From: an uncultured Pseudomonadota bacterium
GTDB taxonomy: Bacteria > Pseudomonadota > Alphaproteobacteria > Rs-D84
Reading direction: 5' to 3'
Length of the DNA: 64,000 bases
Assembly (NCBI GenBank): GCA_949296475.1
Contig: CASFOK010000001.1
Coordinates: 84,535-148,534, forward strand
Shown here: positions 32,493 through 40,988 of the stretch, piece by piece
How positions within the stretch are numbered: the stretch's first letter is position 1
How the letters are laid out: each line of letters starts with the position of its first letter
Position numbers and translations under genes: made by a program
The notes under the pieces: model-generated
Seen by the model: the letters and a program-made list of their open reading frames with translations, nothing else
What the model was told of the DNA's origin: nothing
Database searches by the model: none

Positions 32493-33803
32493 TCAAGTAT
32501 TCAATAGCCAATCAAGCGCATTTACGACTTTTATGCCATTATACTCATTTCTGAAAGGTGTATCCATTGTTATCAAGAATTTTGGATTATGGTCGTCTAT
32601 TTTATCCAAAGAACGCAATTCTCGTTCAAGTGTATCAGGATTCAAAACTGTTTGTGATACTTGATAATATTCTGTTGTTCCATTTTTTTTGGCAACAAAG
32701 TCTATTTCATAAGTATCCAGTTTCCCAACATATACTTGATAACCGCGACGCACTAATTCCAAATAAACTATATTTTCCAATACATGACCGTCATCACCTT
32801 CATGACCCAATAACATATATCGCAAGCCCATATCTGCAACATAGTATTTAGAGTTTGTTTTTAACAGTTGTTTGCCTTTTATATCGTATCTGTCCGCTTT
32901 ATACATGACAAAAGTATCCAGCAAAGATTCTACATAGCTATCTATTGTTGCAGAATCTATTTTTATTCCGGCATCAGTTTCCAAAGACGTTTTTATTTTA
33001 AGTAAAGACGTTTCGCGTCCTATATTGTCAAACATAAACTTTATTACTCTTTTTAGTCTGGCTACATCTTTGATTTTTTTGCGTTCAACTATGTCTTTCA
33101 GCACGATTGTATCCAATATTCCAGATAGAAACTGACGTACTTGTTCGCTTGCTATTGGTTCGTTATAAGGTATGTTTGTTCGTGCAAACTTTAATAGTTG
33201 CACTGTGTACGGAAAACTGCTGTTGTGCAAGTAGTCTTGAAACATAGAATTTATATTATTGTGTCTTGGGTTTAAAAATTCTTCGTGTGTTGTGGTTGTC
33301 CACATCCCGACTTGGTGTACGTTATATGCCATTACATATTCAGAAAAAGATAAAGGTTGCATATGTATGGTGATATAACGTCCAGAAAGAAGCGTTGCCA
33401 GTTCGCCAGAAAGCATTTTTGAATTAGATCCTGTTATATATATGTCTATATTCTCGCGTAATCTAAGACTGTTTATGGCCTTTTCAAAATGTTCAACATT
33501 TTGTATTTCGTCCAGGAACACATAATTCATTTTATCAGGAACAACATTCTTCAATATGTGATCATGCAGTTTTTTCCAATCTAATAAGTCTGAAAAATTT
33601 GCGTCTTCAAAATTTATCTGTTGTACCTGAGCGTCAGATACCCCATGATTCAAGAATAAGTCTGTTTGAAAAAGTTGAAACAGCGTGGATTTACCACAGC
33701 GCCTTATTCCAGTTATTACTTTTATAACATCTGACTTATCGCGCCAAGCTTCAAGTTGTTTGATATATTGTGGGCGCGGTATCAATGTTTGTATAGCAGA
33801 CAT
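32493..33803 (-). CDS. AAA-family ATPase with DUF4143 domain
   Basis: This 436-residue protein has Walker A ITGIRRCGKSTL (about 29-41), Walker B NYVFLDEIQNV (about 91-101) and the sensor ITGSNSKML. A winged-helix linker follows, then a C-terminal DUF4143 domain with ENIVYLELVRRGYQVYVGK and EIDFVAKK, which resembles a PD-(D/E)XK core (D and K present, degenerate E). The family is very widespread in gut bacteria and archaea and its function is largely unknown; it is a member of the STAND-like/MoxR-related ATPase set. AAAGGAT precedes the ATG. It is a single gene on the minus strand and not clearly linked to the cluster. Confidence 0.88.
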   Translation of the reverse strand: MSAIQTLIPRPQYIKQLEAWRDKSDVIKVITGIRRCGKSTLFQLFQTDLFLNHGVSDAQVQQINFEDANFSDLLDWKKLHDHILKNVVPDKMNYVFLDEIQNVEHFEKAINSLRLRENIDIYITGSNSKMLSGELATLLSGRYITIHMQPLSFSEYVMAYNVHQVGMWTTTTHEEFLNPRHNNINSMFQDYLHNSSFPYTVQLLKFARTNIPYNEPIASEQVRQFLSGILDTIVLKDIVERKKIKDVARLKRVIKFMFDNIGRETSLLKIKTSLETDAGIKIDSATIDSYVESLLDTFVMYKADRYDIKGKQLLKTNSKYYVADMGLRYMLLGHEGDDGHVLENIVYLELVRRGYQVYVGKLDTYEIDFVAKKNGTTEYYQVSQTVLNPDTLERELRSLDKIDDHNPKFLITMDTPFRNEYNGIKVVNALDWLLNT

Positions 33804-33922
33804 ATGTAATCCTTTTTTTGGATTATGGTCAAAAAAAAATCATTTTTCAAGAAGTTTTTATAGTTGTATTCCAAAAAAATTATAAAACTGCAAATTTTTT
33901 AGAATACAGACTGAAAAAAGTT

Positions 33923-34192
33923 TTATCTACCGCTTCGGCCGTATACTATTTTGAAGTTCCAACGCTTTTTGTCGCGAATTGAAAAGTGTGGCTTGTCAGA
34001 ATCTATAATCAGGACCTTTTTACCAATCCAAATACGAAAATAGCGTGCTTGGATGTGATTTATTTTAACTTTTTTGTTTGTCCTGCTTTCAGTGCCATCT
34101 GTATATTCTATTTCGCTGCTTTGCCCAAGTCCGTATTTGTTGTTATCAAAGTCCAGACCATATTCGTTAAATATTTTTTTAATTTCAGCCAT
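33923..34192 (-). CDS. Small hypothetical protein
   Basis: This 89-residue basic protein (MAEIKKIFNEYGLDF...) is not recognised. It is beta-rich in its second half (ARYFRIWIGKKVLIIDSDKP) and ends in GRSGR. The ATG at 34192 has AAGGA eight bases upstream. Short nucleic-acid-binding proteins look similar, but no motif decides. Confidence 0.5.
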   Translation of the reverse strand: MAEIKKIFNEYGLDFDNNKYGLGQSSEIEYTDGTESRTNKKVKINHIQARYFRIWIGKKVLIIDSDKPHFSIRDKKRWNFKIVYGRSGR

Positions 34193-34645
34193 AGCTAGTT
34201 CCTTAGTTATATATAAACTATCATAGACATACCACAATGTCAAAGTTGGGTAAGGTTGGAGCGCCTTGGTTTGTTTCTGATGGGGCGAGAAATGAAATAA
34301 AATTCCCTGTTATTTGCAGATAATATTCATGATAGACCCAAAAACTTCCCTGTTATTTTTGTAGGGAATTTTTGTGCGGAGCAGGGTAAAAATCCCGAAA
34401 ATCTGCGGGCGTGTTCTAGTCTGGGTTGTGTAAAAAATGCCAAAAAATGCCATTTTTTGCAAAAATTCCCTGTTTTTCCCTGTTTTTAACCCTTTCGTTC
34501 GTATTGTCAGGCGCAGGTTTTTCATAAGCCAAAGGTAAAAGGTTTCTTGCGCCGTTGGAATATTGAAAAAACACGAAAATCTCGTGTGTATGGTATTTTA
34601 TGCGTTTTTTCTATGATTTTTTATTGCGTTGTATTGATTCTTTGA
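34193..34645. other. Gene-free stretch with TTCCCTGTT repeats
   Basis: About 450 bases without a convincing gene. TTCCCTGTT or close variants recur at about 34301, 34347, 34466 and 34478. The stretch also contains the left copy of the roughly 90-bp repeat. Such runs often mark sites of past site-specific integration. Confidence 0.4.
34461..34554 (+). repeat. Direct repeat, left of the Tet(M)-like gene
   Basis: AAAAATTCCCTGTTTTT (34461-34477) is followed after a variable stretch by a 45-bp core (34510-34554) that opens GGCGCAGG and closes TTGCGCCG. The core recurs at 36920-36964 with one mismatch. Its ends are complementary (GGCGCA/TGCGCC). Confidence 0.75.
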
Positions 34646-34675
34646 TTGACGAAAATATATGAACAACACTATAAT
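34646..34675 (+). promoter_or_regulatory. Promoter of the leader ORF and Tet(M)-like gene
   Basis: TTGACG (34646-34651) and a perfect TATAAT (34670-34675) have an 18-bp spacer. The leader ORF begins 40 bases further on. Confidence 0.6.
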
Positions 34676-34714
34676 TGTAATGATAGGTTAGTTAGTATCC
34701 AAAAGGAGAAATTT

Positions 34715-34819
34715 ATGGGTTCTTTTTTAAGGTTACTTAAATCTAACAAATTGTTGACTTGGAGATCTGTCATCGTTCAAACTAGAACAACTAGAATGAT
34801 TGGTTATGGCTGCTATTAG
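34715..34819 (+). CDS. Leader ORF overlapping the Tet(M)-like start
   Basis: This 34-codon ORF (MGSFLRLLKSNKLLTW...) has the best ribosome site of the region, AAAAGGAG, eight bases before its ATG. Its TAG (34817-34819) lies 11 bases inside the Tet(M)-like gene, in another frame, and that gene has no ribosome site of its own. Ribosomes finishing the leader would therefore be needed to start the main gene. Leader peptides with attenuation are known for tet(M)-type genes; this sequence is not one that I recognise. Confidence 0.5.
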   Translation: MGSFLRLLKSNKLLTWRSVIVQTRTTRMIGYGCY

Positions 34820-36824
34820 TACTATAGGTGTTTTTGCGCACGCAAACGCTGGTAAAACAACTGTTACAGAAGAGCTGTTGTTTCGGGCGGGAAAGGTTAG
34901 TAAAGTTGGTCGTGTAGATTATGGAAACACGACTACGGATAATTTGGCTGTTGAAAGAGAGCGTGGTATAACTGTGCGCTCGTCATATGTTTCTTTCGGC
35001 ATAAAAGATAAAGTAATTCAACTATTAGATACTCCGGGACATATTGATTTTTCTGCCGAGGTAGAAAGGGCTGTTGCCATTTTGGATGGGGCGGTCTTGG
35101 TAGTTTCAGGTGTTGACGGTGTTCAACCGCAAACGGTTGCAATCTGGAAGATGTTGTCGGAACGGAATATTCCGGTTGTTTTGTTTATAAATAAATTAGA
35201 TCGTGCTGGTGCTGATATTGATCGGACTATTGATAGTATACGTGCACATTTATCTAAAAATGTTTTGTTGATGAATACTTATAAAAAAGAAACTAATAAG
35301 ATTATGCCACATAAAACTGATGCGTATGACTTGGTAGAATTATTGTCGTCTGTTGATGATATGGTTTTAGAAAAGTATATCGGCGGAGAACGAATAAAAT
35401 CAGATTTTTTACTTTCACGATTTCAACTGGCAACACAAAAAGGTAATGTTTTTCCTGTTTTTACTGGCAGTGCTTTAAACGGTGTTGGTATTGGGGAATT
35501 GATGGATGGAATTTATAATTTGTTGCCTGAATATAAAAATAATAGTAACGATTTTTCTGGTATTGTTTATTCATCTAAGTATGAAGTTAATAAGTGGTTA
35601 ACGTATGTAAAGGTTCTATCTGGAGAAATGTTTGTCGGATATGAAATGCCGACAGATGATACGGATAATAGATTAAAAATAAAGCAAATATTAAAAACAG
35701 ATGGCGGTGTTATGAAATCTGTGTCAAAGGCCTCTGCTGGAGAGTTAATTGCGTTGCCGTCTGTTTATATTCCTGTTGGAACTATGGTTGGAAAGAATGC
35801 GGGTGACATTGTTAAACTATCATATATCAATCCATTGTTTACCGTTGGTGTAAAAAGCAAGGATATGAAAGCCCTGTCAGATGCGTTGGCTATATTAAAT
35901 AAGGAAGATCCATATTTGAATTGCCGTTACTCTGCTTCTACAAATATGTTTTCAATAGATGTTATGGGCGATTTGCAGGCGGATATAGTTGCCACATTAC
36001 TAAAAAACAGGTTTAATTTAGACGGGATTGTTTTATCAGATTCTTCCATAATTTATAAAGAAACTCCTGTTGGTGTTGGGTTGGGAAAAGCTGGGTACAA
36101 GAAATGTTCAAATGTCGGAATTTCTGTACGACCTTTGAATAAGGGCGAAGGAATCAAATTTGTTTCTAATTTCTCAACAGATTTTTTGTTTGCGAAATAC
36201 CAAAAACAAGTGGAGCGTTTGTTAGTTCAGCGTTATTCAAAAAGTGGGTTGCGTGGTTGGGAATTAACGGATGCAGAAATTGCTATTATTGATGGTAAAT
36301 GTGATAATGCAGGTTCTGAGCCTCTGCATTATAATATTGCAGCTCCGATTGCTTTTATGAGAGCGTTGCAGAATGCCGGCACAAAAATGTTAGAACCTCT
36401 AATGGAATTTGAGCTATCTTGTTCTGCGGACAAATTGTCTGTGGCTATGGCGGAATTAACGAAAAATTATAATACATCAATAGAGACATCAATTAGTGGT
36501 GCAAACTTATACATCAAAGGAACTGCGCCTTTGTCAGTGTCAAAAAATTTTCCGCGTATTTTTGCCAGAGCTTTGGGGGGCGCGTTTTCTTTTGTTCAAA
36601 GAGAGGTCGGATATATAGACGCTTTACCTGATGTACAGTGTACCAGAGATGCAGGTTTTATATCGCCATTGAATGTCGAAAAATTTGTTTCTTCAATGAA
36701 TGGGAACATGATTCTTTTAGATAAGGGCTTAGGTGAACGTGGTGGAAAACCAAAGTTCCCTAGAAGAAATAATTTTATTAAGAAGAGAGAGGCCTTGGCC
36801 CGTAAAAAAACAAATAATAGGTGA
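34806..36824 (+). CDS. Diverged Tet(M)/Tet(O)-like ribosomal protection GTPase
   Basis: This 672-residue translational GTPase shows G1 AHANAGKT (VD of GHVDAGKT replaced), G2 RGIT, G3 DTPGH and G4 NKLD. The EF-G-like domain order continues to an N/Q-rich C-terminal domain IV/V, and a basic tail ends in KKREALARKKTNNR. Ribosomal protection proteins free the ribosome from tetracycline using GTP. It is about 30 residues longer than Tet(M) and clearly diverged, so a housekeeping or other antibiotic-response role is possible. Start at ATG 34806 (TTG at 34800 is the alternative). The gene is bracketed by direct repeats and has a leader ORF. Confidence 0.78.
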   Translation: MAAISTIGVFAHANAGKTTVTEELLFRAGKVSKVGRVDYGNTTTDNLAVERERGITVRSSYVSFGIKDKVIQLLDTPGHIDFSAEVERAVAILDGAVLVVSGVDGVQPQTVAIWKMLSERNIPVVLFINKLDRAGADIDRTIDSIRAHLSKNVLLMNTYKKETNKIMPHKTDAYDLVELLSSVDDMVLEKYIGGERIKSDFLLSRFQLATQKGNVFPVFTGSALNGVGIGELMDGIYNLLPEYKNNSNDFSGIVYSSKYEVNKWLTYVKVLSGEMFVGYEMPTDDTDNRLKIKQILKTDGGVMKSVSKASAGELIALPSVYIPVGTMVGKNAGDIVKLSYINPLFTVGVKSKDMKALSDALAILNKEDPYLNCRYSASTNMFSIDVMGDLQADIVATLLKNRFNLDGIVLSDSSIIYKETPVGVGLGKAGYKKCSNVGISVRPLNKGEGIKFVSNFSTDFLFAKYQKQVERLLVQRYSKSGLRGWELTDAEIAIIDGKCDNAGSEPLHYNIAAPIAFMRALQNAGTKMLEPLMEFELSCSADKLSVAMAELTKNYNTSIETSISGANLYIKGTAPLSVSKNFPRIFARALGGAFSFVQREVGYIDALPDVQCTRDAGFISPLNVEKFVSSMNGNMILLDKGLGERGGKPKFPRRNNFIKKREALARKKTNNR

Positions 36825-36881
36825 AAAAATTGGATAAGCATAAAAAGCTATTTTTAGATGATTTAGAAATTTTATGTTCAC

Positions 36882-36964
36882 AAAAATTCCCTGTTTTTGA
36901 CCGTTTTGGTCGTATGTTGGGCGCAGGTCTTTCATAAGCCAAAGGTAAAAGGTTTCTTGCGCCG
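36882..36964 (+). repeat. Direct repeat, right of the Tet(M)-like gene
   Basis: This is the second copy of the repeat: AAAAATTCCCTGTTTTT at 36882-36898 and the 45-bp core at 36920-36964, with CCA directly after the final G. Confidence 0.75.
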
Positions 36965-36977
36965 CCAGGAATAAACC

Positions 36978-37010
36978 AAACCCCACAAATTTACCGTGGG
37001 GTTTGTTTTT
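36978..37010 (+). terminator. Terminator of the Tet(M)-like unit
   Basis: The 9-bp stem AAACCCCAC (36978-36986) / GTGGGGTTT (36996-37004) is followed by GTTTTT. It overlaps the 3' end of the convergent HExxH gene. Confidence 0.7.
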
Positions 37011-37689
37011 GTGCTGTGTAATCAATCATCATTTTTTTGACTGCTTCGGGTAAATTTTTGCGAATTGTTTCTGGTGTTATATATGCATTGGCAAATGATT
37101 GTTCAAACATTGGTTGTACAGGTTTGTTGAATAAGTCAAAACCGATAATATCAACAATACGTTCTTTCAAATCTTGGGGGACTTTATATTTTTGAATAAT
37201 TTGCTCTTCTATTAAAATATGAACAAATTCATGTGACAAAAGCAAATATATATCATGTGCATTTCTGTTGTCGTTGCTCATACGAAACAATATGGTTGCC
37301 TTTTTCCCTGATAGATAACCAGCCCCACGACCGTATTCGCATTGAATTGTTAGTGTTTCTGGAATTGTTGCGTTCCAGGCGTTTAATAGCGGGTTTATGC
37401 GGGTCTCTATCATTGTTTTAAACAGATGTATTGCCTTATTTATGTCTTGGTCTCTCTTTGTTAAATCAGACAGATTGTATATCTCGTTAATAAAAATATC
37501 CTGATAGTATCTTATTTGTGATTCCGATAAAGTTTCTTGTTGGAACATTTCCTGCATTCTTGGGTCATCTGGTATGAATATCTTGTAAGGAATGTTAAAA
37601 GATTTAAGCTCTGAGTGGTACCTTTTGTACCACTCAAGTATATGGTTCCAAGAATTTTCTGCGTCAAGATGTTTGATTTTTATCAGCAT
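36991..37689 (-). CDS. HExxH-motif protein, possible zinc metallopeptidase
   Basis: This 232-residue protein contains LLLSHEFVHILIEE (about 150-163), a HExxH zinc-binding motif of the gluzincin/metzincin type, preceded by a helical region and the strand TLTIQCEYGRGAGYLSG. No signal peptide is seen, so it would act in the cytoplasm. The downstream third zinc ligand cannot be assigned with certainty (a Glu or His in the 180-215 region). It lies 26 bases after the 37716 gene on the same strand. Not recognised at family level. Confidence 0.6.
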   Translation of the reverse strand: MLIKIKHLDAENSWNHILEWYKRYHSELKSFNIPYKIFIPDDPRMQEMFQQETLSESQIRYYQDIFINEIYNLSDLTKRDQDINKAIHLFKTMIETRINPLLNAWNATIPETLTIQCEYGRGAGYLSGKKATILFRMSNDNRNAHDIYLLLSHEFVHILIEEQIIQKYKVPQDLKERIVDIIGFDLFNKPVQPMFEQSFANAYITPETIRKNLPEAVKKMMIDYTAQKQTPR

Positions 37690-37715
37690 AAAACCACAAT
37701 AATATAAAAAATTAT

Positions 37716-38255
37716 CTATTTTGTATTTTCTGTTATATCATTAATAACTTTTTTTAATGCGTTAACCTTGCGACTGCCAATGCCTGATTTTGTTTTATCT
37801 GCAGCATTATGTATTTCTTTTATGCCTGCTTTCATTTTATTTACTTTGGTTTGGGTCGATTCCAGTTCTTTTTGTAGTTTAGATAATTGCATTTTTTTTA
37901 GTGTGTTACCAACAAGGTCTTTTAATATCATTAGTTCATTATCAGTTACTTTTGAAAGATCAACAAAAGTGGCCGATTTAAATCCTTTATCGGATAGAAT
38001 AAATTGTCCATTTTTTTCTGTTATTTGCATTGTAATAACAGCATCACCATTACCAAGATTTTCTAAATTGTGTTTTAATATGGATTGATATTTAGTATGC
38101 GGATTATGGGTTGCAAATTTTATATATCTTTTTTTTAATGATGGTTTACCTATTTCTGTAAAAGAATCCAGATTTTGTCCGATTGTTAACGTATCACTTT
38201 CATATACAGCATCTGTTAAGCGCATTATTTCAATGACGTTCATAGTATTTAGCAT
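37716..38255 (-). CDS. Hypothetical protein with coiled-coil C-terminus
   Basis: This 179-residue protein has a beta-rich N-terminal part (about 1-100) and a C-terminal coiled coil (about 110-155, LQKELESTQTKVNKMKAGIKEI) with a basic end. It is not recognised. AAGAGG precedes the ATG. It is the first gene of a two-gene unit with the HExxH protein. The pair could be a peptidase and its partner, but there is no further support. Confidence 0.5.
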   Translation of the reverse strand: MLNTMNVIEIMRLTDAVYESDTLTIGQNLDSFTEIGKPSLKKRYIKFATHNPHTKYQSILKHNLENLGNGDAVITMQITEKNGQFILSDKGFKSATFVDLSKVTDNELMILKDLVGNTLKKMQLSKLQKELESTQTKVNKMKAGIKEIHNAADKTKSGIGSRKVNALKKVINDITENTK

Positions 38256-38405
38256 AAGATAACCTCTTCTTTACTTGATTATATTATATTATATCATAAA
38301 AGGGTATAAAAACAAATATTGTACTTGTTGAATGCGGATGCTGAATAAAATAAAGTTGACTATTCTTTATAGATGTTTCACATATTTTTATATATTATCT
38401 CGGTC

Positions 38406-38434
38406 TTTCATAATCCAAAGGTAAAAGATTTTTT
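38406..38434 (+). repeat. Partial third copy of the 45-bp repeat core
   Basis: TTTCATAATCCAAAGGTAAA followed by AGATTTTTT matches the middle of the repeat core at 34510 and 36920, with several changes and without the GGCGCA/TGCGCC ends. Confidence 0.5.
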
Positions 38435-38460
38435 GAAATACCAGAAAAATCCTTATTTTT

Positions 38461-38488
38461 TTGTAAAATTTATGGAATTTGTTATAAT
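38461..38488 (+). promoter_or_regulatory. Promoter of the PcfJ-like repeat protein
   Basis: TTGTAA (38461-38466) and a perfect TATAAT (38483-38488) have a 16-bp spacer, 31 bases before the ATG. Confidence 0.55.
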
Positions 38489-38518
38489 TATCATGAACAT
38501 AATAACAAGGAAAATACT

Positions 38519-40693
38519 ATGCCCATTAATTTGCTGAACGACAAAGAACTTAACGATTATCTTATTGAACTGGTTTGGGGCGAACCTGGCATGCCACAAA
38601 TATTGAATGGTAATTCACAAGAAAATTTAAAAGATGCGAAATATATAGAGCAAAATAAAGATACCATAGTACGTTCTATATTGACCCAATATATGAAGCA
38701 CAGAATAAGGGCATATTTAACAGAAAATGCGAAACAGTCATTTTTAAATCCCGTTTTAATGCGGCCTGGATTGCCAGAATGGGCGGTTAATGCGATAAAC
38801 GGCGGTCAGCCAGTATATGAATTTGAAGCAAGCAAGATGACGACCAAGATGCGTCATAATCTGACGATTATAAGGGATTTTTTATATTCTGTGGCGGCAA
38901 GTTACGTAGACAAGATGGTTATAGCAATAAAAGAAAACGAACAGAAAGGTAAAAAGAAACAACCAAAGGTAAAATTAGAGTATCTGAAAACAAATAATGA
39001 ATATGACACTTTTGACAAGGTGTTGGCAGCGGCTAAAAAGTGGCACAAACATATGGCTGTATTAACGAAGAAGAAAGCCAAAAACGAAAAAATGTATAAA
39101 GATTCGTTATCAGGGACAAAGTTCATCATGGATTTGCCAAATGGTATGAAAGCGTATCTATTAAATACACCGGCTGCATTAGATTACGAAAGTGAATATA
39201 TGGGACATTGTGTGGGAAAAGGGGCGTACGATAAATACGTGTCTGATGGGACGATAAAAATATATTCCATAAGGGACGCTTACGGTGAACCGCATGCAAC
39301 ACTGGAGGTTCGGGATAAAACTGTATACCAGTGTAAAGGCAAGAGTGATAAGGCACCTGTGCAAAGATATATTCCGTCTGTGCAAAGTTTTGTACAGTCA
39401 CAGGGTTTCGACATAAAGCATGATGTACAAAACGTAGGATTAATCAAACAAGACGGCCAATATTATTCCGTATATGATTTGCCCCAAGGTTTTGTTGTAC
39501 GTGGTGATTTAGATTTATCAGGCAAAAATTTAAGGGGTGTGAATTTAAATATCATAGTTACTGGCTGTTTAAATTTATCATATTCAAGTAATCTTCAGTC
39601 TGTGTTGGATTTTAGTAACACGAAAGAAGTTGATTTAAGCGAGTCTGATTTTTTTGGTGTAAAAGCAATCAAAGGTCCAAAAGAAAAAATAGATTGTAGT
39701 TATACAAAACATCTGCCAGCAGTATTAGATTTTAGTAACACGAAAGATGTTAGTTTTTTTGGCGCGGATTTATCTGGGGTCAAAGAAATCAAATGGCCAA
39801 CAGAAAAAGTAAATTTGTGTGTTGCAAAACATCTGCCAGCTGTGTTGGATTTTAGTAACACGAAAGAAGTGGACTTGCGTCATGCCGAATTATCCGGGGT
39901 TAAAGCAATCAAATTTCCAACAGAAAGAGTAGACCTAAGTTATGCAAAACATCTGCCAGCGGCGTTGGATTTTAGTAACACGAAAGAAGTTGATTTATTT
40001 GAAGTTGATTTATTCGGCGTTAAAGCAATCAAATGGCCAAAAGAAAGAGTAAAATTCAGTCATGTAACAAATCTGCCGGCAGTATTAGATGTTAGTAACA
40101 CGAAATATGTTGGATTTTTTGATACGGATTTATCTGGGGTCAAAGAAATCAAATGGCCAACAGAAAAATTAGAATTGCGTAGTGCAAAACATCTGCCGTC
40201 TGTGTTGGATTTTAGTAACACGAAAGAAGTTGAGTTGATTTATGCCGATTTATCCGGTGTCAAAGAAATCAAAGGGCCAACAGAAAAAATAATTTTGTAT
40301 GGCGCGAAAAATCTGCCAGCTGTGTTGGATTTTAGTAACACGAAAGAAGTTGATTTATCTGGGTCGGATTTATCTGGTGTAAAAGAAATCAAGGGGGCAA
40401 CAGAAAAAATAGACTTGCGCGGTGTAAAACTTCTACATACCGTGTTAGATTTTAGTAAAACGAAAGAAGTGGACTTACGTTATGCTGATTTATCTGGTGT
40501 AAAAGAAATCAAATGGCCAATTAATGTTTGTCATATTCTACAAGAAGATGTAAAAAAAATGCCACCGCATATCCAGAAGTCTTATGAATTATGGCGTGCA
40601 AATCAACGTATGAACAAAAAGTTAAAAACAAACAACAATGTAAATAAAATTAAGCAAAATCTTACGCATGGTATGGGTAAGGCTCGGGACTAA
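38519..40693 (+). CDS. PcfJ-like protein with a tandem 40-residue repeat domain
   Basis: This 724-residue protein has a helical N-terminal half with a Lys-rich linker (about 138-150). A PcfJ-like segment follows at about 229-290 (GHCVGKGAYDKY, IYSIRDAYGEPHATLEV, YQCKGKSDKAPV), as in the conjugation-associated PcfJ family. From about residue 362 there are eight repeats of 40 residues, each with LDFSNTKEV, a strand such as DLSGV, and KEIKWPTEK. Regular spacing and DLS/ADL steps suggest a beta-solenoid. The tail is basic. It has no signal peptide. It may be a binding protein whose surface changes by repeat recombination. AAGGAAA precedes the ATG. Confidence 0.65.
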   Translation: MPINLLNDKELNDYLIELVWGEPGMPQILNGNSQENLKDAKYIEQNKDTIVRSILTQYMKHRIRAYLTENAKQSFLNPVLMRPGLPEWAVNAINGGQPVYEFEASKMTTKMRHNLTIIRDFLYSVAASYVDKMVIAIKENEQKGKKKQPKVKLEYLKTNNEYDTFDKVLAAAKKWHKHMAVLTKKKAKNEKMYKDSLSGTKFIMDLPNGMKAYLLNTPAALDYESEYMGHCVGKGAYDKYVSDGTIKIYSIRDAYGEPHATLEVRDKTVYQCKGKSDKAPVQRYIPSVQSFVQSQGFDIKHDVQNVGLIKQDGQYYSVYDLPQGFVVRGDLDLSGKNLRGVNLNIIVTGCLNLSYSSNLQSVLDFSNTKEVDLSESDFFGVKAIKGPKEKIDCSYTKHLPAVLDFSNTKDVSFFGADLSGVKEIKWPTEKVNLCVAKHLPAVLDFSNTKEVDLRHAELSGVKAIKFPTERVDLSYAKHLPAALDFSNTKEVDLFEVDLFGVKAIKWPKERVKFSHVTNLPAVLDVSNTKYVGFFDTDLSGVKEIKWPTEKLELRSAKHLPSVLDFSNTKEVELIYADLSGVKEIKGPTEKIILYGAKNLPAVLDFSNTKEVDLSGSDLSGVKEIKGATEKIDLRGVKLLHTVLDFSKTKEVDLRYADLSGVKEIKWPINVCHILQEDVKKMPPHIQKSYELWRANQRMNKKLKTNNNVNKIKQNLTHGMGKARD
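39601..40560 (+). repeat. Eight in-register 120-bp tandem repeats inside a gene
   Basis: Units start at 39601, 39721, 39841, 39961, 40081, 40201, 40321 and 40441, each exactly 120 bases. TTAGTAACACGAAA is identical in seven of the eight and differs by one base in the last. Conservation at the DNA level indicates recent expansion or ongoing homogenisation. Confidence 0.9.
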
Positions 40694-40988
40694 TTTATGA
40701 TAGATGGGCGGCAGTTAATCGCTCTATGATATGTTAATGTTATTGCAAAAAATCTTTTTAAAAATGCCCTAAAAATTTCCGAGATTTAATTTTTGCGGTT
40801 TAACAAGAGAAGACAAAGACATAGTTGCCTCCATCATTTTATTAAAAATTTGTACATTAATTGTATCGGAACATTTGTATTCTTGCAAGTAGAATCCATG
40901 TTCGGAATAATTTGCATTATTTTGTTGTACAAATTACATTATTTGTGTTATATCATAATAAACGAAGTTGTTAATAAAAGGAATATTG
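40694..40988. other. Gene-free stretch between the two repeat-protein genes
   Basis: About 295 A/T-rich bases with no supportable gene; an open frame here has a composition unlike its neighbours. No clear terminator is seen after the PcfJ-like gene. Confidence 0.3.

Noticed and set aside
34310-34525. A minus-strand frame of 71 codons over the TTCCCTGTT repeats
   Set aside because: Its sequence is created by the short repeats themselves. Such frames are typical artefacts at integration scars.
34510-34554. The GGCGCA...TGCGCC core read as a tRNA or tmRNA 3' end
   Set aside because: Acceptor-like ends and, in the right copy, a CCA are present. However, only about 30 bases lie between them and there is no T-loop, so it cannot be a tRNA.
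39601-40560. The 120-bp repeats as a CRISPR array
   Set aside because: The unit has no constant repeat with variable spacers. The period is coding and in frame, and lies inside one gene.
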